44,943 nt of DNA from Flagellimonas pelagia. Its GTDB lineage: Bacteria > Bacteroidota > Bacteroidia > Flavobacteriales > Flavobacteriaceae. The DNA lies in assembly GCF_003584135.1 (NCBI RefSeq), contig NZ_QXFI01000034.1, forward strand, positions 1 through 44,943, written 5' to 3'. The notes beneath the pieces were generated by a model that searched no databases, was not told the DNA's origin, and saw nothing but the letters and a program-made list of their open reading frames with translations. A program made the translations under genes and the position numbers. This document shows, piece by piece, positions 26,141 to 33,633 of this stretch (positions within the stretch are counted from its first letter, which is position 1; every line of letters begins with the position of its first letter).

Positions 26141-26173
26141 TTTAATGAGGTTGTTAAAATTTTTGTAGTTTTG
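26141..26173 (+). promoter_or_regulatory. Candidate promoter of the right arm of the copper island
   Basis: TAGTTTTG at 26166-26173 is an exact TAnnTTTG -7 box. A -33-like TTTA lies at 26141-26144 with a 21-base spacer. The ATG at 26183 follows nine bases later, so the transcript would have almost no leader. Confidence 0.4.
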
Positions 26174-26182
26174 TAACCGCTT

Positions 26183-26599
26183 ATGAGAATATTTTGGTTC
26201 AAAATATTATCTTGTTTTATGGCACTCAACGTGCTGGCATCCACCTTTTCCTTTGCGGTGGCACAACACTATTGTGGGGAAGATCTTGTTGATTTTTCCT
26301 TCTTCGGTAAAGCGGAATCCTGTGGAATGGATATGCAGCAGCCATCGGATTCACACCAGCACAAGCTGCAGAAAAAACAGTGTTGCGATGACGAAACGCT
26401 TTCCGTACAAGGAAATGGGGATCTATTGCTTTCCGTTGAAAATTTAAGTGTTGGGGAGCATCAGTTCCTGGTTGCCTTCACGTACAGTTACATCAATCTT
26501 TTTGAGGGATTACAGGAAAATATAGTTTCTGTCGTACATTACCCTCCGCCCCTTTTGGTCAAGGATATTCAGATTCTTGATCAAACTTTCCTTATTTAA
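26183..26599 (+). CDS. HYC_CC_PP-type secreted protein (copy 2)
   Basis: A 138-residue protein with a signal peptide (residues 1 to about 26), then AQHYCGE, a central QCCDD pair and the C-terminal HYPPPLL, so all three family marks (HYC, CC, PP) are present. It has an additional Cys-Met-rich short stretch (ESCGMDMQQP) and several His. It is paralogous to the divergent gene at 25200-25619: FEGLQENI is identical. Located directly in front of the CusA efflux gene, it is a candidate periplasmic copper-binding accessory. Function is not known. Confidence 0.85.
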   Translation: MRIFWFKILSCFMALNVLASTFSFAVAQHYCGEDLVDFSFFGKAESCGMDMQQPSDSHQHKLQKKQCCDDETLSVQGNGDLLLSVENLSVGEHQFLVAFTYSYINLFEGLQENIVSVVHYPPPLLVKDIQILDQTFLI

Positions 26600-26609
26600 G
26601 AGCATATCG

Positions 26610-26702
26610 ATGACGTTTGGCCGTGCTATGGTTTTTGGCATGGCCCTAGGTATTTATTGCCTTTGGAACATTTTCACTATTTCCAACACAATAAACTCAT
26701 GA
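26610..26702 (+). CDS. Possible 30-aa membrane peptide between HYC_CC_PP and cusA
   Basis: A short frame (ATG 26610, stop 26702) that fills the gap exactly and ends one base before the cusA start. It encodes one hydrophobic helix (MVFGMALGIYCLW) with a polar tail. Position and hydrophobicity are suggestive, but such a short frame may be chance. Confidence 0.3.
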   Translation: MTFGRAMVFGMALGIYCLWNIFTISNTINS

Positions 26703-26703
26703 T

Positions 26704-29700
26704 ATGCTTAATAAAATCATAAAATACTTTTTAGAGAACAAACTGGTGACCGTTCTCGTTTTAATAACGTTGGTTACCTGGGGGATTGTCACTTCCCCCT
26801 TCAATTGGAATACGGGCTTTCTCCCAAAAGACCCGGTGCCCGTGGATGCCATTCCCGATATTGGGGAAAACCAGCAAATTGTTTTCACGCAATGGCCCGG
26901 GCGATCGCCACAAGATATCGAGGATCAGATTTCTTATCCAATGACGACCTATTTACTTGGAATTCCAGGGGTGAAAACGATCCGTAGTTCATCCATCTTT
27001 GGATTTTCCAGTATCTATATCATTTTTAATGATGATGTGGAATTTTATTGGTCGCGCTCCCGGATCCTTGAAAAATTGAATTCACTTCCCGCAGGGCTGT
27101 TGCCCGATGGGGTAACCCCGACTTTGGGTCCTGACGCCACGGCATTGGGACAGGTATATTGGTATACCCTGGAAGGAAGGGACAAGGATGGGAACCCTAC
27201 AGGAGGATGGGATCTGCACGAAATACGGACTGCCCAGGATTTTTATGTGAAATACGGGTTGAATGCCGTGGACGGGGTGTCCGAAGTGGCTTCGATCGGT
27301 GGTTTCGTCCAAGAATATCAAGTGGATGTAAATCCAGATGCCCTGAAAGCCTATAATATTCCTTTATACAAGGTCATGGAGGCCGTACGGAAGTCGAACA
27401 GGGATGTGGGCGCCAAGACCATTGAAGTCAATCAAGCAGAATATTTGGTCAGGGGCTTGGGATATGTCAAAAATACGGAAGACATAGAAAAGGCCGTGGT
27501 TGCCGTCTTTGACAATGTCCCGGTTCGGGTCAAGGATATTGGGGTGGTCAGCTTGGGACCGGCCACACGAAGGGGCGTGCTCGATAAAGGGGGCGCCGAA
27601 GTGGTAGGTGGCGTCGTGGTCGCCCGTTATGGTTCCAATCCTTTGGCGGTCATCAATAATGTGAAGGACAAGATCAAGGAAATCGCACCCGGTTTGCCCA
27701 AAAAGACATTGGCCAATGGTGTGGAAAGCCAATTGACCGTGGTCCCGTTTTATGACCGGACACAGCTCATCCACGAGACCATAGGTACTTTGGAAAATGC
27801 CCTGTCCCACGAAATACTGATCAGCATCATCGTTGTACTGGTACTTGTCCTCAACCTGAGGGCCTCTGTGATCATATCCAGTCTATTGCCTGTCGGGGTC
27901 CTAATGACCTTTATTGTCATGCAATATGCCGGGGTAGATGCCAATGTGGTGGCCCTTTCCGGGATAGCCATTGCCATAGGGGTGATGGTGGACGTGGGGA
28001 TCGTGTTCGTCGAGAACATTATCCGTCATTTGGAAATGCCCGAGAACCATGGTGCCAAGGGCAAGGAACTCATTCAGGTAATATATAAGGCCACCGTGGA
28101 AGTGGCCTCGGCAATTACGACCGCATTGGCGACCACCGTCGTGAGCTTTGTGCCTGTCTTTGCCATGCAATCGGCAGAAGGGAAGCTATTTAGGCCCTTG
28201 GCCTTTACCAAGACCTTTGCCCTGTTGAGCGCCTTTGTGCTGGGAATCGTTGTGCTTCCGGCATTGGCCCATTTTGTAATGGGGGTGGATTATGACAAGA
28301 AACGGGTGCGACGGTTTTGGTCCATTCTATTGATATCCACCGGGCTTATTTTTGCATTTTATGCCCAGATGTGGTTGCCATTGGTCATTTCACTCATTGG
28401 GTTGAACAATTTGATGGAACCCAAATGGCCGGAGCATTATAAATCGTTTCCCAACTATATCAATTTGGGACTGACCGTTTTTATCGCTTCCTTCTTCCTG
28501 ACCGAGGAATGGATGCCCTTGGGACCCCAAAACGGTATTGTGGTCAACTACTTTTTTGTGTTGTTCCTAGTGGGCATTATCCTGGCCGCTTTGATGGGAA
28601 TCGTACATTTCTATACCCCGGTCCTAAAGTGGTGTCTGGAAAACAAAGGAAAGTTCATGCTCATCCCATTCGTGACCCTGTTTTTTGGGGTATTGGTTTG
28701 GCTGGGGTTCGATAGCACCTTTGGAATCGTGGCCAAAGGCTTTGAATCGGTAGGTTGGAAAAGTGTCAGACAGACCTCGGGATGGCAGGCAGCTTCCAAG
28801 AGATTCCCGGGAATAGGATCCGAGTTCATGCCATCGCTCAATGAAGGTTCGTTCCTGTTGATGCCGACATCCATGCCGCATTCAGGGGTGGAATACAACA
28901 AAAGGGTGGTTGGACAGTTGGATATGCTCTTGGGAAGCATACCCGAAGTGGACTTGGTTGTCGGTAAACTCGGTCGCGTTGAATCCGCACTGGACCCTGC
29001 ACCCATTTCCATGTATGAGAACATCATCAACTATAAACCTGAATTCATTGTGAATGAAGACGGACATAGGGTCCGTTATAAAGTAGATCGAAAGGACAGG
29101 TTCATTACCCAGCATAAAGACACTTTGACCAATGAGGAGGCCTTGCAGTTAGGGATTGCCGAGAAGGACCTGATCGTGGATGAGGACGGTGAGTTTTTCC
29201 GAAACTGGAGGCCTCATATCAAATCCCCCAACGATATCTGGGATGAGATCGTAAAGGTCACCAAGATCCCGGGCATAACCTCTGCTCCCAAATTACAGCC
29301 CATAGAAACCCGGTTGGTGATGTTGCAGACCGGAATGCGCGCTCCCATGGGGATCAAGGTTTTTGGTCCCGATCTGAAGACCATCGAGGATTTTGGGATG
29401 CAATTGGAAGGTATCTTGAAGGAAGTGCCCTCGGTCAAGGCAGAAGCCGTATTCGCCGATAGAATAGTGGGCAAACCTTATTTGCACCTCAATATCAACA
29501 GGGACGGGATATCCCGATATGGTTTGAACATTGAAGATGTGCAGCAAAGCATCGAAACAGCGATCGGTGGGATGAAAATCACCTCCACCGTTGAAGGTAG
29601 GGAACGTTTTCCCGTGCGGGTGCGCTACCCGAGGGAATTGAGGGACGACCCGGAATCGTTGAAGAAAATTTTGATTCCCACACCGGTAGGGGCGCAAATT

Positions 29701-30540
29701 CCCTTATCCCAAGTGGTGGATTTTGAATATGTCCGCGGGCCTCAGGCCATCAAGAGCGAAAACACCTTTTTGGTGGGCTATGTGCTTTTTGATAAACGGG
29801 ACGGTTTTGCGGAAGTCGATGTGGTGAACGATGCCCAGGAAGCCATCCAGAAAAAAATCGATGCAGGGGAATTAACGGTTCCCGCCGGAATAAGCTATAA
29901 GTTTTCTGGGAGTTATGAGAACCAAATCAGGGCAGTGAAAAGACTGTCCATTGTCATACCGATCAGTTTGATTGTGATTTTCTTGCTCCTGTTTTTTCAG
30001 TTCAAGACGGTCATCGCATCCTCCATCCATTTTTCCGGAGTTTTTGTTGCTTTTGCGGGAGGTTTCATAATGCTCTGGCTCTATGGTCAGGATTGGTTCA
30101 TGAATTTTGCCATTTCAGGGGTCAACATGCGGGATCTGTTCCAAATGCACACGATCAATTTAAGCGTTGCGGTTTGGGTTGGTTTTATCGCACTTTTCGG
30201 TATTGCCACCGATGATGGTGTCATCATGGGTACGTACATCCACCAGGTTTTTGAGGAAAAGAACCCTCAAACCGTACCGGATGTAAGAGCGGCGGTTTTG
30301 GAGGCAGGGAAAAAAAGGGTCCGTCCCGCCATGATGACGGCCGCCGTGGCCATCATCGCCCTTTTGCCCGTGCTGACCTCTACCGGAAAAGGGGCCGACA
30401 TTATGATTCCCATGGCCATCCCGACTTTTGGGGGAATGGCCATTCAGATCATGACCATGTTCGTGGTCCCGGTACTCCAAGCCTATTGGAGGGAAACAGT
30501 CATTATAAATCGCAACAAAGCATTGAAAAAAATACAGTAA
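26704..30540 (+). CDS. cusA: CusA/CzcA-family heavy-metal RND efflux pump
   Basis: A 1278-residue HME-RND transporter, longer than the usual 1030-1060. The transmembrane proton-relay signature is IAIAIGVMVDVGIVFVEN (421-438) with D430 and E437, closer to the monovalent-cation (Cu/Ag) CusA form than to the CzcA form. A Met-containing periplasmic site region has FLLMPTSMPHSG. Between TM6 and TM7 there is an insertion of about 120 residues with roughly three extra helices (about 530-640), and another small one in the second half (GVNMRDLFQMH). It forms a tripartite pump with the next two genes and exports metal across the envelope. The start is at 26704; two bases separate its stop from cusC. 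Confidence 0.93.
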   Translation: MLNKIIKYFLENKLVTVLVLITLVTWGIVTSPFNWNTGFLPKDPVPVDAIPDIGENQQIVFTQWPGRSPQDIEDQISYPMTTYLLGIPGVKTIRSSSIFGFSSIYIIFNDDVEFYWSRSRILEKLNSLPAGLLPDGVTPTLGPDATALGQVYWYTLEGRDKDGNPTGGWDLHEIRTAQDFYVKYGLNAVDGVSEVASIGGFVQEYQVDVNPDALKAYNIPLYKVMEAVRKSNRDVGAKTIEVNQAEYLVRGLGYVKNTEDIEKAVVAVFDNVPVRVKDIGVVSLGPATRRGVLDKGGAEVVGGVVVARYGSNPLAVINNVKDKIKEIAPGLPKKTLANGVESQLTVVPFYDRTQLIHETIGTLENALSHEILISIIVVLVLVLNLRASVIISSLLPVGVLMTFIVMQYAGVDANVVALSGIAIAIGVMVDVGIVFVENIIRHLEMPENHGAKGKELIQVIYKATVEVASAITTALATTVVSFVPVFAMQSAEGKLFRPLAFTKTFALLSAFVLGIVVLPALAHFVMGVDYDKKRVRRFWSILLISTGLIFAFYAQMWLPLVISLIGLNNLMEPKWPEHYKSFPNYINLGLTVFIASFFLTEEWMPLGPQNGIVVNYFFVLFLVGIILAALMGIVHFYTPVLKWCLENKGKFMLIPFVTLFFGVLVWLGFDSTFGIVAKGFESVGWKSVRQTSGWQAASKRFPGIGSEFMPSLNEGSFLLMPTSMPHSGVEYNKRVVGQLDMLLGSIPEVDLVVGKLGRVESALDPAPISMYENIINYKPEFIVNEDGHRVRYKVDRKDRFITQHKDTLTNEEALQLGIAEKDLIVDEDGEFFRNWRPHIKSPNDIWDEIVKVTKIPGITSAPKLQPIETRLVMLQTGMRAPMGIKVFGPDLKTIEDFGMQLEGILKEVPSVKAEAVFADRIVGKPYLHLNINRDGISRYGLNIEDVQQSIETAIGGMKITSTVEGRERFPVRVRYPRELRDDPESLKKILIPTPVGAQIPLSQVVDFEYVRGPQAIKSENTFLVGYVLFDKRDGFAEVDVVNDAQEAIQKKIDAGELTVPAGISYKFSGSYENQIRAVKRLSIVIPISLIVIFLLLFFQFKTVIASSIHFSGVFVAFAGGFIMLWLYGQDWFMNFAISGVNMRDLFQMHTINLSVAVWVGFIALFGIATDDGVIMGTYIHQVFEEKNPQTVPDVRAAVLEAGKKRVRPAMMTAAVAIIALLPVLTSTGKGADIMIPMAIPTFGGMAIQIMTMFVVPVLQAYWRETVIINRNKALKKIQ

Positions 30541-30541
30541 A

Positions 30542-31765
30542 ATGAAAAATGTATTGACCATCATATTTGTCTTGACAAGTATCCTTTCCAACGGCCAGAC
30601 CTTGGAGGATTACTTTAAGGTAGCGGCTGAGAACAATCCAGGGTTGCTTTCACAGTACAAAGATTTTGAGGCGGCGTTACAAAAAGTACCGCAGGTGAAG
30701 GCTTTACCAGATCCAAACCTGTCCTTTGGGTACTTCATCTCCCCGGTCGAAACCCGGGTAGGGCCCCAAAAGGCAAGGTTTTCACTGACTCAGATGTTTC
30801 CTTGGTTTGGAACCTTAAAGGCCCAAGGTGATGCCGCTGCACTTATGGCAGAGGCCAAGTACCAGTCTTTTTTGGATGCCAGGAACAAACTTTATTACGA
30901 GGTTTCAGCAGCTTATTTTCCATTGTACGAACTTAAGGAGTGGGTACGGATCGAAGAGGACAACATTGCCATTCTGGAATCCTACAGGACGGTTTCCAAT
31001 ACGAAATTCAAAAATGGCTTGGGATCATTGGTCGATGTCTTAAGGGTGGACGTGCTTTTAAAGGAAGCCCGGACGAATCTGGGTATCCTTAAACATAAGG
31101 AAATCCCCCTTTTGGCGTCCTTCAATAAACTATTGGACCGTAAGGAAGATGAACAAATAAACATCCCTGAGACCTTTGGGGTCAATGTACTGCCCATTGA
31201 TTATGTCAAAGATTCCTTGGTAGTGGACCATCCGCTCTTGAATTCCCTGGAATTAAAGGTCAAGGCTGCAGCGGCATCCGAAAGGGCAGCCCTTAAACAA
31301 GGCCTGCCAAAAGTGGGGGTCGGACTGGACTATGTAATGGTTGATAAGCGTACCGACATGGTGGTTCCCGATAATGGCAAGGATGTATTGATGCCCATGG
31401 TTACCTTGAGCCTGCCCCTATTCAGGGGTAAGTACAGGGCAGCCGAAAAGGAGGCCCAATTGATGCAGGAAAGTTATGCACTGCAAAAAAAGGAAGTCAC
31501 CAATACATTGAAGACCAATTATGAAATGGCCGTTTTTGACATAAGGCAGCAGACGGATTTGATTTCCCTCTTTGATGAACAGATCATGGAATCGGAACAA
31601 GCACTCAATCTGTTGTTCACAGCCTATGGGAATTCCGGGAAGGACTTCGAGGAGGTGTTACGAATGCAGCAACAATTGTTGAAGTATACTAAATTGAAAA
31701 TAAGCGCATTGACGCAATATGAAATAGCGTTGGCCAAGTTTAACTATATCACGGCAAAAAAATAA
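30542..31765 (+). CDS. TolC-family outer-membrane channel (CusC-like)
   Basis: A 407-residue outer-membrane efflux protein. The signal peptide ends near SNGQT (about residue 19). Two repeats of long amphipathic helices with heptad-like Ala/Leu patterns follow, typical of TolC coiled-coil channels; the first has AAENNPGLLSQYKDFEAAL and a later one AEKEAQLMQESYAL. Strands form the outer-membrane barrel around residues 60-90 and 280-310. It begins one base after the cusA stop and ends 4 bp before the adaptor gene. It would complete the efflux duct. No lipobox was seen, unlike E. coli CusC. Confidence 0.9.
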   Translation: MKNVLTIIFVLTSILSNGQTLEDYFKVAAENNPGLLSQYKDFEAALQKVPQVKALPDPNLSFGYFISPVETRVGPQKARFSLTQMFPWFGTLKAQGDAAALMAEAKYQSFLDARNKLYYEVSAAYFPLYELKEWVRIEEDNIAILESYRTVSNTKFKNGLGSLVDVLRVDVLLKEARTNLGILKHKEIPLLASFNKLLDRKEDEQINIPETFGVNVLPIDYVKDSLVVDHPLLNSLELKVKAAAASERAALKQGLPKVGVGLDYVMVDKRTDMVVPDNGKDVLMPMVTLSLPLFRGKYRAAEKEAQLMQESYALQKKEVTNTLKTNYEMAVFDIRQQTDLISLFDEQIMESEQALNLLFTAYGNSGKDFEEVLRMQQQLLKYTKLKISALTQYEIALAKFNYITAKK

Positions 31766-31769
31766 TCAG

Positions 31770-33611
31770 ATGAAATCAGAAACACAAAAAATAGTAAAAA
31801 TAGCCTTGTCCACCTTGGTTCTTGGACTTTTGCTGGGATGGCTATTGTTCGGGGGCTCCAAGGGCAATGCCACAGAGGAACACCAACATACTTCGGAAGT
31901 ATCGGGAGAAACCATTTGGACCTGCTCCATGCATCCCCAGATCAGACAGACGGAACCGGGAGATTGTCCCATTTGTGGGATGGACTTGATCCCTTTGGAA
32001 AATGACAACGGTTCGGAACTGGACCCCATGGCCGTTAGCATGTCGAAAACCGCCATGCAGCTTGCCAATGTCACTACGGAAATCGTGGGCAAGACCGCCC
32101 CGGTCAAATTGATCGATCTTAATGGCAAGGTGGAAGCGGATGAACGATCGATCTATTCCCAATCTTCCCATATTCCCGGCAGGGTGGAACGGCTAATGGT
32201 GAATTTTACAGGGGAGTATATCAAGCAGGGGCAGATCATCGCCTATATTTATTCCCCTGATCTGGTCACTGCACAAGAGGAACTTTTTGAAGCAAGAAAG
32301 GTGGCGGACACCCAACCGCAGTTTTTTAATGCCGCCAAGGAAAAATTAAAAAACTGGAAGCTTTCCGACAACCAAATCGCACAGATACTTCAATCCGGGA
32401 CCGTTAAGGAGGAATTGCCGATACATGCCGATGTTTCAGGCTACGTTACCGAAAAAATGGTAAACCTTGGCGACTATGTCAACAAGGGCAAGGCATTATA
32501 TCAAATTGCCAACCTGAACAGCGTTTGGGTACTGTTCGATATTTATGAGTCCGACATGCCCTGGGTAAGAAAAGGCGATGAAGTGGTCTTTACCATACCC
32601 TCGCTCCCGGGCGAAAACTTCAAAGGCAGGATTTCCTATATCGACCCGGTGATCAATCCCATGACTAGGGTTGCCAAGGCCAGAATCGAGATCGGGAACG
32701 CCGGTTTAAGGTTAAAGCCGGAAATGTTCGCTTCCGGAACCGTAAAAGCAAAACAGCCCATTGCATCAGAAGCGATAACCATTCCTAAGTCGGCAGTGAT
32801 GTGGACCGGGGAACGTTCTGTGGTATACATCAAGAATACCACGTCCAATGGGGTGAATTTTGTGTTGCGCGATGTCACCTTGGGACCATCGTTGGGAAAT
32901 GGTTTCATTGTCAAGGAGGGGCTGCAAGAAGGGGATGAGATCGCGGTAAACGGGACCTTTAGTATCGACGCGGCGGCCCAATTGGCCGGGAAACCGAGCA
33001 TGATGAATCCTGAAGGTGGGCCCGCCATGACGGGACATAACCACGGAGGCATGAAGATGGGGGATGACAAGGGTACAGGCGGTAGCGATCATTCGGAAAT
33101 GGATATGGGGGATCCCGGCTTGGAAAACAAAACAGACCATTCTGATATGAACCAGCGAATGACGGCGACAGCGACTTTTAAAAACCAATTAAAACAGGTG
33201 TTGAGCGCCTACTTGGAGTTAAAGGATGCGCTTGTCAATGATAATGCCGCCAAGTCCAATGCCGCTGCAAAAAAAGTGTTGTCGGCCTTGGAACATGTGG
33301 ATATGAAACAATTGACGGACAAAAAGGCGCACGGCCATTGGATGACGATATCGAAGGAAATCTCCAATTCGGCGAATTCCATTTCAAAGATATCGGATAT
33401 CAAAGCCCAACGCGATCATTTTAAACATCTGTCCGCCCATCTATCCAAAGGTGTCAAGCTTTTTGGGGTCGATCAAAAGATATACGAACAGTTTTGCCCG
33501 ATGGCCGATAACAACAAAGGTGCCTATTGGTTGAGTACGACCAAAGAGATCAAAAATCCCTATTTCGGAGAGGCTATGTTGACCTGCGGTGAAATCACCG
33601 ATGAAATGTAA
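31770..33611 (+). CDS. cusB: RND periplasmic adaptor with metal-binding and DUF3347 domains (CusB-like)
   Basis: A 613-residue fusion. An N-terminal membrane anchor (about 8-27) is followed by a heavy-metal-binding domain at 50-77, with WTCSMHP and GDCPICGMDL carrying Cys, Met and His ligands. Residues about 100-410 are the membrane-fusion-protein core (barrel-sandwich and beta-barrel pieces, with GRVERLMVNFTGEYIKQGQ). A Met/His/Asp-rich linker (GHNHGGMKMG) then leads to a C-terminal DUF3347 domain from about 470, which ends in the FCPM/LTCG cysteine pair. Normal CusB is about 400 residues, so both ends are extra. A free DUF3347 protein is encoded at 37533-38162. Bound metal and regulation are inferred. 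Confidence 0.92.
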   Translation: MKSETQKIVKIALSTLVLGLLLGWLLFGGSKGNATEEHQHTSEVSGETIWTCSMHPQIRQTEPGDCPICGMDLIPLENDNGSELDPMAVSMSKTAMQLANVTTEIVGKTAPVKLIDLNGKVEADERSIYSQSSHIPGRVERLMVNFTGEYIKQGQIIAYIYSPDLVTAQEELFEARKVADTQPQFFNAAKEKLKNWKLSDNQIAQILQSGTVKEELPIHADVSGYVTEKMVNLGDYVNKGKALYQIANLNSVWVLFDIYESDMPWVRKGDEVVFTIPSLPGENFKGRISYIDPVINPMTRVAKARIEIGNAGLRLKPEMFASGTVKAKQPIASEAITIPKSAVMWTGERSVVYIKNTTSNGVNFVLRDVTLGPSLGNGFIVKEGLQEGDEIAVNGTFSIDAAAQLAGKPSMMNPEGGPAMTGHNHGGMKMGDDKGTGGSDHSEMDMGDPGLENKTDHSDMNQRMTATATFKNQLKQVLSAYLELKDALVNDNAAKSNAAAKKVLSALEHVDMKQLTDKKAHGHWMTISKEISNSANSISKISDIKAQRDHFKHLSAHLSKGVKLFGVDQKIYEQFCPMADNNKGAYWLSTTKEIKNPYFGEAMLTCGEITDEM

Positions 33612-33633
33612 TTGAACAAATGTAAATGAATGA

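Larger units (their letters stand above)
25620..26182. other. 563-bp divergent intergenic region between the two island arms
   Basis: The gap between the two HYC_CC_PP genes, from which the copper arms diverge. Promoter-like elements lie at both ends (25624-25655 and 26141-26173). A 12-bp near-palindrome, TATACTGGTATA, is at 25819-25830. Parts of 25740-26050 have coding-like open stretches in several frames (for example a 54-codon run from 25740), but they are broken by stops and no family was recognised. It may hold a decayed gene. No RNA gene was seen. Confidence 0.35.
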
